64,000 nt of DNA from Firmicutes bacterium OM04-13BH. GTDB lineage: Bacteria > Bacillota > Clostridia > Lachnospirales > Lachnospiraceae. Within the stretch, counting starts at the first letter, position 1. Each line of letters begins with the position of its first letter. The notes beneath the pieces were generated by a model, which did not search any database, had not been told where the DNA came from, and saw only the letters and a list, made by a program, of their open reading frames with translations. The position numbers were made by a program, and so were the translations under genes. Positions 8,813 to 16,178 of this stretch are shown here, in pieces. The DNA is taken from contig QULP01000001.1 of the NCBI GenBank assembly GCA_003481745.1, positions 310,001 to 374,000 on the forward strand, read 5' to 3'.

Positions 8813-9610
8813 CTATACGGTTATCAGTTCAGATGCACGGTCTCTGTGCGCAACAGATATTTTGAAATCCGAAGATTTCCATGGATTTTCTCCCATCGTC
8901 ACTTCTGCACACACCGTCTCATAAGCAAGCATCTCATAATTATTTTCCCGGCTTAAATGTCCAAGCATAATCTGTTTCATTTTATCATGAAGCAGACGGC
9001 AGAGCAGCCTTCCCGCCGATTCATTGGATAAATGTCCTTTTTCCCCTAAAATTCTCTGCTTTAAAGAATACGGATAAGCGCCGACCTGAAGCATCCTCAC
9101 ATCATGGTTTGCCTCTAAAAGCAGAGCATCGAGTCCCTGAAGGTTTTCAACGATTTTTTCGTCATAGACTCCCATATCCGTTGCAATCCCTACCGATTTT
9201 TCTCCATGAGAAACCCGATAGCCTACCGGTTCTGCCGCATCATGTGAAATTTCAAATGGCAGAATGGATAAATCTCCAATTGAAAATGCTTCTTCTGCCA
9301 GAATCGGACGATAGAGTCCCTCCGGCATCTTTCCAAGCATTGACATTTGTTTTAATTCTTCCATTGTACCTTTGGTGCAATAAATTGGAATGTGGTATTT
9401 TCTTGCAAGCACTCCAAGTCCTTTGACATGGTCAGAATGTTCATGAGTGATTAAAATTGCATCGCAGTCTTTTGTGGTACGCTCAATACTGTTTAATCCC
9501 TGCTCAATTCGTTTTCCGCTGATTCCTGCGTCTACAAGAACACTGGTTTTATCACTGCCTACATAGATGCAGTTTCCACTGCTTCCACTGGCAATGCTAC
9601 ATAGATTCAT
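8813..9610 (-). CDS. walJ: MBL-fold metallohydrolase, WalJ/YycJ type
   Basis: A 265-residue metallo-beta-lactamase-fold hydrolase. The start MNLCSIASGSSGNCIYV is typical of the WalJ/YycJ (VicX) group, and the metal site is THEHSDHVKGL near residue 55. A second landmark is GHLSNESAG near residue 190. WalJ is linked in Bacillus to coordination of replication and cell division, and is often encoded with walRK. No such pair is seen here. Its first 14 bases overlap the end of coaE, and GAGG precedes the ATG, so it is translated as the last gene of the thioesterase-polA-coaE operon. DNA-processing exonuclease activity has been proposed for the family; nothing in the sequence settles it. Confidence 0.88.
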   Translation of the reverse strand: MNLCSIASGSSGNCIYVGSDKTSVLVDAGISGKRIEQGLNSIERTTKDCDAILITHEHSDHVKGLGVLARKYHIPIYCTKGTMEELKQMSMLGKMPEGLYRPILAEEAFSIGDLSILPFEISHDAAEPVGYRVSHGEKSVGIATDMGVYDEKIVENLQGLDALLLEANHDVRMLQVGAYPYSLKQRILGEKGHLSNESAGRLLCRLLHDKMKQIMLGHLSRENNYEMLAYETVCAEVTMGENPWKSSDFKISVAHRDRASELITV

Positions 9611-10199
9611 AATAAGTCCTCATTTTCCTTTCAATCTGAAGATAGGTATGTGCCACATCTTCACTATTATAAAGCTGGAAGTCGCATTTAGACTCAAACT
9701 CCTCATCTGAGAGCTGGTTCTTTAACATCTGCTCAATCTTTTTATCGGAATACCCACGATTATGGCGCAGACGTTCCATGCGGACTTCTTTTTCGCAATA
9801 AATATACCACAATTCATCACAGATTTCATCATATTTTTCTTCAATTAAAAGAGCTGCTTCGATAAAGAAAAATTCGGTTTTTTCTTTTTTGGAACGTTCA
9901 ATCTCTCTTAAAATATATTTTTTTACCGCCGGATGAATGATTGCATTTAACTTTTCAAGAATTTCTTTTTTCTCAAATACAATCTTTGAAATCGTTTCAC
10001 GATCTAATGAACCATCCTCTTTGACAATCCACTCACCAAACAGTTGAATGACCGGTTCATAGCAGACTTGCCCCGGCATCATCAACAGATGCCCGACATC
10101 ATCTGCCTTTATAATTCTTGCATCAAAATGTGCTTCAATATAATTTAAAACCGCACTTTTTCCGGAACCAACTCCACCGGTTACCCCTATTACTCTCAT
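9597..10199 (-). CDS. coaE: Dephospho-CoA kinase
   Basis: Phosphorylates the ribose 3'-hydroxyl of dephospho-CoA with ATP, the last step of coenzyme A synthesis. The 200-residue length is normal. The P-loop is GVTGGVGSGKS at residues 4-14, followed by the family strand IIKADDVGHLL, in which the aspartate of the substrate site is present, and the lid region MERLRHNRGYSDKKIEQM. AAAGGGGAAA precedes the ATG. It lies about 50 bases after polA, an order also common in other Firmicutes, and overlaps walJ. Confidence 0.95.
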   Translation of the reverse strand: MRVIGVTGGVGSGKSAVLNYIEAHFDARIIKADDVGHLLMMPGQVCYEPVIQLFGEWIVKEDGSLDRETISKIVFEKKEILEKLNAIIHPAVKKYILREIERSKKEKTEFFFIEAALLIEEKYDEICDELWYIYCEKEVRMERLRHNRGYSDKKIEQMLKNQLSDEEFESKCDFQLYNSEDVAHTYLQIERKMRTYYESM

Positions 10200-10251
10200 A
10201 CCACTTTCCCCTTTCGTACGTTATGATTCATCTTGTATTTTTTCCAGGTTT

Positions 10252-12912
10252 TTATTTTGCCTCATACCAGTTTGTTCCGGTATGCATATCAATTTCAAGC
10301 GGAACCGCCAGGTTTGCCGCACCTTTCATTTCCCGCTCTAAAATTGCCTTTACTGCCTCGACCTCGTCTTCTTTGGCTTCGATCAACAGTTCATCGTGTA
10401 CCTGTAAAATCAGACGTGACTCCAGATTCTGCTCTTTTAATGCCTGTTCCACACGAATCATTGCAATCTTGATGATATCCGCTGCCGTTCCCTGAATCGG
10501 AGAATTCATCGCTACACGTTCCCCAAAAGATCTCTGCATAAAGTTTCCGGAACGAATTTCCGGCACCGGACGACGTCTTTGAAACATTGTTTCCACATAT
10601 CCCTGTTCTTTTGCCTCTGTTACGAGTCCATCTAAGAAGCCTTTAATCTTTGGATAAGTAGCAAAATAATTTTCAATATATTCCGCTGCTTCTTTTCTTG
10701 TAATACTTAAATCCTGTGACAATCCAAACGAACTGATTCCATATACAATTCCAAAGTTCACCGCTTTTGCATTTCTTCTCTGTAAATCCGTCACCTCTTC
10801 AAACGGAACATGAAAGACCTGAGAAGCCGTCATTCGGTGAATATCCTGCGCTTCTTTATAGGCTTCAATCAGATTTTCATCCCCTGATAAATGCGCAAGC
10901 ACACGAAGTTCAATCTGGGAATAATCCGCATCCACAAATACAAATCCATCTTCTGGAATAAAGACTTTACGAATCAGGCGTCCCAGTTCCATACGGATCG
11001 GAATATTCTGAAGATTCGGCTCTGTACTGCTGATTCTTCCGGTTGCCGTAATCGTCTGATTAAACGTAGAATGAATTCTGCCGTCTTCCCCGATAAATCC
11101 GGCAAGTCCGTCCGCATAAGTGGATTTTAATTTTGCAAGCTGACGATATTCCAGGATATCTGCTACCAGTTTATGTTCCGGTGCAAGTTTCTCCAGAACA
11201 TCTGCTGCGGTTGAGTATCCGGTCTTCGTCTTTTTCCCACCCGGAAGCTGTAATTTTTCAAATAAAATTACACCAAGCTGTTTTGGCGAGTTGATGTTAA
11301 ACTCTTCTCCTGCTTCTTCATAAATCCGGCTTTCTAATTCTTTGATTCTTACTTCAAGCTGGCTTCCATATTCTTTTAAGGCTTCTGCATTGACGCGGAT
11401 TCCCTCTTTTTCCATATTAGAAAGTGTAAATACAAGCGGCAGTTCTACGTCCTCAAAAAGCGCTTTCATATTATTGTTTTCAAGTGCTTCCATCAGCGCC
11501 TTCCGGCTTCTTAATGCTGTATATGCCATATAACAGATACTTTTTGCGACTTCTTTCTCTTTTGCTTCTTTTTCACTCATTGCCTTTGTATAGGAAAGTT
11601 TTCCAATCAAGTCTTCTTTTGCCGGAAGCATTTCTCCTAAGTACTCTTTTGCAATATCATCATAAGTGTAAGAAGATTTCAGTGGATTTAACAGATACGC
11701 AGCAATTCCGGCATCAAACACCTTCTTATGCGAAACTTTTGAAATTTCTGAAATTGTCTCTTTTACATCAAGAGCATCTATCATTTCTACTTTTTCACAA
11801 AGCTTCTGCACCTGGTCCATCAGATAACTTTCTGTTAAAAATCCCTGTGGAAAAATGCAGACTGTTTCCACTTCTTCTTTTTCTTTATTATTCCATGCAA
11901 GTCCAAGACCCAAAAACTGATGTGCTTCTCTTAAAACTTCAATTCCAAGTTCCGGTTCTTTCACCAGTTTTTCAAACAGCGCATCTGCCTCTGTAAAATC
12001 GGTTACGTTTTGAAAAGAAACTGCAATTTTTGCCGGTTCTGCCCCTTCTTCAAAACGGGATAAGAAATTTTTAAATTCCAGTTCTTTAAAATATTCATAA
12101 GCTTCTTTTGTGTAAAATTCTCCGATTCTCGCACTTTCCCAATCATATTCAATCGGACTGTCAATATTGATAGTCGCAAGTTTTTTACTTAAAATTGCCA
12201 TATCATAATGTTCTAAGAACGCATTTTTCGCTTTATTCGGCTTTAATTCTTCGACATGTTTCCATGCATTTTCCACCGTGCCGTATTCCAGCAAAATCTT
12301 TGTCGCAGTCTTTTCTCCCACGCCCGGAAGCCCCGGAATATTATCGGAAGAATCACCCATCAGCGCCTTTAATTCAATAATCTGTGCCGGTGTCAGCTGA
12401 TATTTTTCTTTGACATTTTCTTCAAAATAATCCTCAATCGTAGTTTTTCCAAATCTGGTCTTTGGAATTCGGATACAGATATGCTTACTTGCAAGCTGAA
12501 GCAAATCACGGTCTCCGGAAAGCACCGTTACATCCATTCCCTTTGCTTCGCTCTTTTTTGCCAATGTTCCAAGCAGGTCATCTGCCTCGTAGCCTTCCTT
12601 TGCGACAATCGTAATCCCCATCGCCATTAAGACATCTTTCATAACCGGAACCTGCTCTCTTAGCTCCTGAGGCATGCCCTTTCTGGTTCCCTTATAATCT
12701 GCATACATCTTATGGCGAAAGGTCGGTGCATGCAAATCAAATGCCACCGTTAAATAATCCGGTTTTTCTTCTTCTACAATCCGAAATAAAATATTTAAAA
12801 AGCCATAAATAGCATTTGTATGAAGTCCTTCTGCATTTGTAAGCTCCGGAAGTCCGTAAAACGCCCGATTTAAAATACTGTGCCCGTCTATCAGCAGGAT
12901 TTTTTCGCTCAT
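10252..12912 (-). CDS. polA: DNA polymerase I (5' nuclease active, proofreading domain degenerate)
   Basis: Gap-filling and Okazaki-fragment polymerase of 886 residues. Residues 1 to about 290 form the 5'-3' exonuclease (LLIDGHSILNRAFYG, GYEADDLLGTLA, GDSSDNIPGLPGVGEKTA). Residues about 305-480 correspond to the 3'-5' exonuclease fold, but the expected acidic D-x-E motif reads GIEVLR, so proofreading is probably lost, as in Bacillus and Thermus enzymes. The polymerase follows: motif A DADYSQIELRVLAHLSGD, motif B RRNAKAVNFGIVYG, motif C QVHDELLIE. The start directly abuts the thioesterase stop, with GAGAGGG as ribosome site. It is the second gene of a four-gene operon with thioesterase, coaE and walJ. 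Confidence 0.96.
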   Translation of the reverse strand: MSEKILLIDGHSILNRAFYGLPELTNAEGLHTNAIYGFLNILFRIVEEEKPDYLTVAFDLHAPTFRHKMYADYKGTRKGMPQELREQVPVMKDVLMAMGITIVAKEGYEADDLLGTLAKKSEAKGMDVTVLSGDRDLLQLASKHICIRIPKTRFGKTTIEDYFEENVKEKYQLTPAQIIELKALMGDSSDNIPGLPGVGEKTATKILLEYGTVENAWKHVEELKPNKAKNAFLEHYDMAILSKKLATINIDSPIEYDWESARIGEFYTKEAYEYFKELEFKNFLSRFEEGAEPAKIAVSFQNVTDFTEADALFEKLVKEPELGIEVLREAHQFLGLGLAWNNKEKEEVETVCIFPQGFLTESYLMDQVQKLCEKVEMIDALDVKETISEISKVSHKKVFDAGIAAYLLNPLKSSYTYDDIAKEYLGEMLPAKEDLIGKLSYTKAMSEKEAKEKEVAKSICYMAYTALRSRKALMEALENNNMKALFEDVELPLVFTLSNMEKEGIRVNAEALKEYGSQLEVRIKELESRIYEEAGEEFNINSPKQLGVILFEKLQLPGGKKTKTGYSTAADVLEKLAPEHKLVADILEYRQLAKLKSTYADGLAGFIGEDGRIHSTFNQTITATGRISSTEPNLQNIPIRMELGRLIRKVFIPEDGFVFVDADYSQIELRVLAHLSGDENLIEAYKEAQDIHRMTASQVFHVPFEEVTDLQRRNAKAVNFGIVYGISSFGLSQDLSITRKEAAEYIENYFATYPKIKGFLDGLVTEAKEQGYVETMFQRRRPVPEIRSGNFMQRSFGERVAMNSPIQGTAADIIKIAMIRVEQALKEQNLESRLILQVHDELLIEAKEDEVEAVKAILEREMKGAANLAVPLEIDMHTGTNWYEAK

Positions 12913-13380
12913 CTAATAGCCCTCTCTTCTTCTTTCTTTTCTGAGTGCGTAGCGTTTTTCGCCGCCTTCCCACTCTGCTTTTTCCGATTCTGATTCTACA
13001 ACCAAACCCGGAACCGGAATCGGATGGTGATGCTCATCCACCGCGACCATAACCACGTAAGCACGGTTGATAACCTTGCGGATTCCATGACGACTTTCCA
13101 CATAAGTATCAACCCGCACTTCCATGGAAGTTCTTCCTACATAAGTAATCTTTCCGCGAAGCACAATGACATCATTTACGGTTGCACCCTCTTTAAAATT
13201 CAAATTATCAATGCAGGCGGTCGTAATGTCTGCCTCACTGTGGCGCATTGCTACAATACTGGCGATCTCATCGATCCATTCCATCAGCTGACCACCAAAA
13301 AGATTTCCATATTCATTTAAATAAATGGGACGCATCAGATACGTCTGCTCGGTCTGTGAATCTTCTACTCTTTTTTTCAT
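12913..13380 (-). CDS. Acyl-CoA thioesterase, hotdog fold
   Basis: A 155-residue hotdog thioesterase that would release free acid and CoA from acyl-CoA. Family features are the N-terminal YLNEYGNLFGGQLMEWID, containing the usual active-site segment N-x-x-G-G-x-L-x3-D, and RVDTYVESRHGIRK. The open frame extends back to 13452, but the -10 box of the promoter lies inside that extension. The ATG at 13380 (MKKRVEDSQTEQTY) is therefore the likely start, with GGAAAGG about 14 bases upstream as a rather distant ribosome site. It is the first gene of the operon with polA. Substrate range cannot be read from sequence. Confidence 0.85.
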   Translation of the reverse strand: MKKRVEDSQTEQTYLMRPIYLNEYGNLFGGQLMEWIDEIASIVAMRHSEADITTACIDNLNFKEGATVNDVIVLRGKITYVGRTSMEVRVDTYVESRHGIRKVINRAYVVMVAVDEHHHPIPVPGLVVESESEKAEWEGGEKRYALRKERRREGY

Positions 13381-13426
13381 TTTGTATTTTATCGACCTTT
13401 CCTTTTCTTTTCTTTTCTTTTCACCC

Positions 13427-13456
13427 ATTATAGCACACTTAAAAGAAAACAAACAA
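13427..13456 (-). promoter_or_regulatory. Promoter of the thioesterase-polA-coaE-walJ operon
   Basis: On the minus strand TTGTTT (13451-13456) and a perfect TATAAT (13427-13432) are 18 bases apart, with an extended TGC before the -10. This places transcription start near 13420 and rules out the longer thioesterase frame. Confidence 0.75.
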
Positions 13457-13489
13457 GGTAAGAACGGATATTCAAATCGAAGATTGAGA

Positions 13490-13530
13490 TAAAAAAGAGA
13501 ACTGCCATTTTTAACATGACAATTCCCTTT
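13490..13530 (-). terminator. Terminator after galT
   Basis: On the minus strand GGGAATTGTCAT pairs imperfectly with ATGGCAGTTCTC and is followed by six T. It begins about 26 bases after the galT stop. Confidence 0.75.
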
Positions 13531-13555
13531 TTGTTCTACTCATTCTATTCTGCTT

Positions 13556-15046
13556 TTATAATACGGAAATAAAACGTTTAAAGGCGTCTCTTCCCTCTTT
13601 CGTACATTTATAAACACCTGCGTCCTCTAAGACTTTTACAAATACCTGTCCGACTTCTTCTTCCAGGATTCCCATTACATTTTCTTTGGTAATCTCTTCG
13701 TATTTCGGTAAAAATTCCTTTACCCAGTCTGCATGTTTTTTCAGGCTTTCATTTTCAGCCGGGTCTTTTTTCTCAACCAGATACTCAGCAAGCAGCTCTA
13801 ATTCGTCTTTCAATCTTGCCGGAAGTACTGCAAGTCCCATAACCTCAATCAGACCGATATTTTCTTTTTTAATGTGATGATACTGAGCATGTGGATGATA
13901 GACACCAAGCGGATGCTCTTTGGTCGTGATATTATTTCTTAAAGTTAAATCAAGCTCATATACATCGCCTTTTTTTCTTGCAATCGGAGTAATCGTATTA
14001 TGCGGTTCTCCCTCTGTTTCTGCAAAGATAAAAGCTGACTCATCTGTATATCCTCTCCACACTTCTAATACATGGGTCGCCAAATCAATCAGGCGTTTCT
14101 CATCCTTGTGACGAATTCTCAAAACAGAAAGCGGCCATTTTACGATTCCGGCTTCCACATCTTCATATCCCGGAATGGTAACGTGCTCTTCGATTGGCGC
14201 TTTTGCCATTGCAAAGGTGTAATGACCCCCCTGAAAATGGTCATGGCTTAAAATTGAACCACCTACGATTGGTAAATCTGCATTAGAACCAAGGAAATAA
14301 TGTGGGAACTGTTTTACAAAATCAAATAATTTTACAAATGCAGCCCTCTCAATCTTCATCGGCACATGCTGTCCATTAAATACGATACAGTGTTCATTAT
14401 AATAAACATAAGGAGAATACTGGAATCCCCACTTGCTGTCATTGATTGTAATCGGAATAATTCTGTGATTTTCTCTCGCCGGATGATTTAAACGACCTGC
14501 ATAACCTTCGTTTTCCATACAAAGCTGACATTTTGGATAACTGCTCTGTTTTGCATTTTTAGCTGCCGCAATTGCTTTCGGGTCTTTTTCCGGTTTCGAA
14601 AGGTTAATGGTAATATCAATTGTGCCATAAGGACTTTCTGCCGTCCATTTTCTATCTTTTTTAATACGGTAACGACGAATGTAATCACTGTCCTGACTTA
14701 ATTTATAAAAATAAGCAGTCGCACATTCCGGTGATTTTGCATACTCTTCTTTGAATTTCTGCTGTACCTGTGCCGGACGTGGCATCAGACAGTTCATAAT
14801 CTTGGTATCAAATAAATCGCGGTAACCGATGCTGTCCTCAATAATGCCTCTTGTAACCGCTTCATCAAGCAGTTCTTTTAAAGTTGATTCCAAATCTACA
14901 TTTGTATATTCTTCCTGCGGCTCTTCATAATCATCCTGATGAAATAAATCCAGCAACAGATTAATCGTGTAGTTTCTTTCACATTCCGGTACGAGTCCGG
15001 TTTCCATTCCATAAGTAACCAGTTTTTTGATACTTTCGTTTAACAT
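13556..15046 (-). CDS. galT: UDP-glucose--hexose-1-phosphate uridylyltransferase, type 2
   Basis: Transfers UMP between UDP-glucose and galactose 1-phosphate in the Leloir pathway. The 496-residue length fits the Firmicutes-type GalT, which is longer than the E. coli form. The family signature GGSILSHDHFQGGHYTF, with the histidine cluster, lies near residue 280. The C-terminal domain has GVYHPHAQYHHIKKENIGLIEVMG. The open frame extends to 15121, but the ATG at 15046 (MLNESIKKLVTYGME) has AAGGGGAA about 5 bases ahead and is the chosen start. galK and galE are not adjacent. A promoter at 15110-15137 and a palindrome at 15083-15096 lie just ahead, and an ArsR-type regulator gene precedes it. Confidence 0.95.
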   Translation of the reverse strand: MLNESIKKLVTYGMETGLVPECERNYTINLLLDLFHQDDYEEPQEEYTNVDLESTLKELLDEAVTRGIIEDSIGYRDLFDTKIMNCLMPRPAQVQQKFKEEYAKSPECATAYFYKLSQDSDYIRRYRIKKDRKWTAESPYGTIDITINLSKPEKDPKAIAAAKNAKQSSYPKCQLCMENEGYAGRLNHPARENHRIIPITINDSKWGFQYSPYVYYNEHCIVFNGQHVPMKIERAAFVKLFDFVKQFPHYFLGSNADLPIVGGSILSHDHFQGGHYTFAMAKAPIEEHVTIPGYEDVEAGIVKWPLSVLRIRHKDEKRLIDLATHVLEVWRGYTDESAFIFAETEGEPHNTITPIARKKGDVYELDLTLRNNITTKEHPLGVYHPHAQYHHIKKENIGLIEVMGLAVLPARLKDELELLAEYLVEKKDPAENESLKKHADWVKEFLPKYEEITKENVMGILEEEVGQVFVKVLEDAGVYKCTKEGRDAFKRFISVL

Positions 15047-15082
15047 GTCGTTCCCCTTCCCAAATTTTGCAAAATATAATTT

Positions 15083-15096
15083 ATGTTTTAAAACAT
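15083..15096. promoter_or_regulatory. Perfect 14-base palindrome, candidate operator of galT
   Basis: ATGTTTTAAAACAT is a perfect palindrome placed 14 bases downstream of the galT -10 box. A second A/T-rich palindrome, ATTTTGCAAAAT, lies nearby at 15063-15074. The position suits a repressor site, and the neighbouring ArsR-type gene is the obvious candidate. Confidence 0.5.
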
Positions 15097-15109
15097 TATT
15101 ATTGTTTTT

Positions 15110-15137
15110 ATTATACCACAAAACTTGATTTTTTCAA
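15110..15137 (-). promoter_or_regulatory. galT promoter
   Basis: On the minus strand TTGAAA (15132-15137) and TATAAT (15110-15115) are 16 bases apart, with an extended TGG before the -10. The -35 box lies inside the hairpin at 15120-15142. Confidence 0.75.
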
Positions 15138-15142
15138 GTTTT
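15120..15142 (-). terminator. Hairpin after the ArsR gene, overlapping the galT promoter
   Basis: AAAACTTGA and TCAAGTTTT form a 9-base stem with a five-base A loop, starting three bases after the regulator's stop. The 3' arm ends in TTTTG, so it can act as a modest terminator. It contains the galT -35 box. Confidence 0.5.
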
Positions 15143-15144
15143 AT

Positions 15145-16059
15145 TTACTCATATAGAATCCGCATCACAATGTCCTGTGGATAATCTCCAAATGAATTTC
15201 CAAACAAATTCACACCGCCCTGATGCTTTGCATCCTCTTTTACTCCAATCCGCACAGAGATAAACGGACCATCTGCCAGACAATAATCTGTTACTGAAAC
15301 ATCATTTACTTTTTTTCCGTCGAGATATGTTCCGTTCTCCTCCAATGTCCAGACTTTTAACTTTCCATACTGGGTATTCTTGTCTTCCCACCAGTCTGGA
15401 TTTAATTTTCCTCTGCGTCCTCCAAAATCACTTGGACACGTCCACGTTCCTGCTTCCCTCTGATTAATCCAAAGGGTAATATCGGATGGCCATTCCATGT
15501 TATAATCCGGTGCTTCTGAACAAAGTTCCGCAGATAATTCCAGTCGTCTGACCCTCCCATTCTGGATTCCGGCATTTGGAAAACGATATTCCAGATACCC
15601 CTTTGCAAACCAGACCAGCTTTGCTGTCGTACGCAGTGGATTATAAAAACATCTTGGTTCATCCTCCCCGTCAATATAGTCCTCTGTATTGACAATTCCA
15701 CAGGTGGGTGCAACTTTATAATCCACATAATTTCCAACCGGCATGGAAATGACTTCCTCTTTCTTTTTCTTTTCTCCTTTTCTTAGAAGCAAAAGCAGTT
15801 CATCATTTTGTCTTAAGCATAACTTCATAGAACCTCTGACTCCGGGTTTTAACTCCGTCCGTATCAGTTGTGCCTCCTCTAATACTTTTACATTTAAGGC
15901 TGCTGAAGATGCCGGAATCTTTAAAAGCTCTGCGATTTCATTGACACAGTAAGGTTTGGTGTCAAGCAGTTTTAAAATTTTTATTCTGATTTCAGAAGAA
16001 AGTGCTTTGCCAAGCAAAACCAAATCCTTTTCATCATCAAAGGATAACTTTCGTCTCAT
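15145..16059 (-). CDS. ArsR-family winged-helix regulator with large C-terminal domain
   Basis: A 304-residue protein. Residues 1-95 are a winged helix of the ArsR type (LGKALSSEIRIKILKLLD, CVNEIAELLKIPASSAALNVKVLEEAQLI). The remaining 200 residues are not a typical ArsR tail. They contain a tryptophan-rich beta domain (SDITLWINQREAGTWTCPSDFGGRRGKLNPDWW), reminiscent of families with a C-terminal sugar-type sensor region, but I cannot name the ligand. No arsenic-type cysteine pair is evident. It has its own strong promoter and a GGAGG site, and lies directly upstream of galT. Control of galT, perhaps in response to a sugar, is an inference from position and the palindrome. Confidence 0.82.
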   Translation of the reverse strand: MRRKLSFDDEKDLVLLGKALSSEIRIKILKLLDTKPYCVNEIAELLKIPASSAALNVKVLEEAQLIRTELKPGVRGSMKLCLRQNDELLLLLRKGEKKKKEEVISMPVGNYVDYKVAPTCGIVNTEDYIDGEDEPRCFYNPLRTTAKLVWFAKGYLEYRFPNAGIQNGRVRRLELSAELCSEAPDYNMEWPSDITLWINQREAGTWTCPSDFGGRRGKLNPDWWEDKNTQYGKLKVWTLEENGTYLDGKKVNDVSVTDYCLADGPFISVRIGVKEDAKHQGGVNLFGNSFGDYPQDIVMRILYE

Positions 16060-16096
16060 AATTTCCTCCTTGTTTCTCGTTTATTCTGATGCACTT

Positions 16097-16126
16097 ATTT
16101 TACTCTGCTTTTTATCCGATTGTCAA
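16097..16126 (-). promoter_or_regulatory. Promoter of the ArsR-family gene
   Basis: A perfect -35 TTGACA (16121-16126) and TAAAAT (16097-16102), 18 bases apart, about 40 bases before the ATG. No copy of the galT palindrome is seen here. Confidence 0.8.
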
Positions 16127-16132
16127 TGAACG

Positions 16133-16173
16133 AAAAACACCCATGCCAAAGCGCATTAATTGGCACAGGTGTT
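16133..16173 (-). terminator. Terminator after the YtrC-like permease
   Basis: On the minus strand AACACCTGTGCCAA pairs with TTGGCATGGGTGTT (one mismatch) and continues into TTTT. It starts 6 bases after the permease stop and ends just ahead of the ArsR gene promoter. Confidence 0.85.
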
Positions 16174-16178
16174 ATTAT

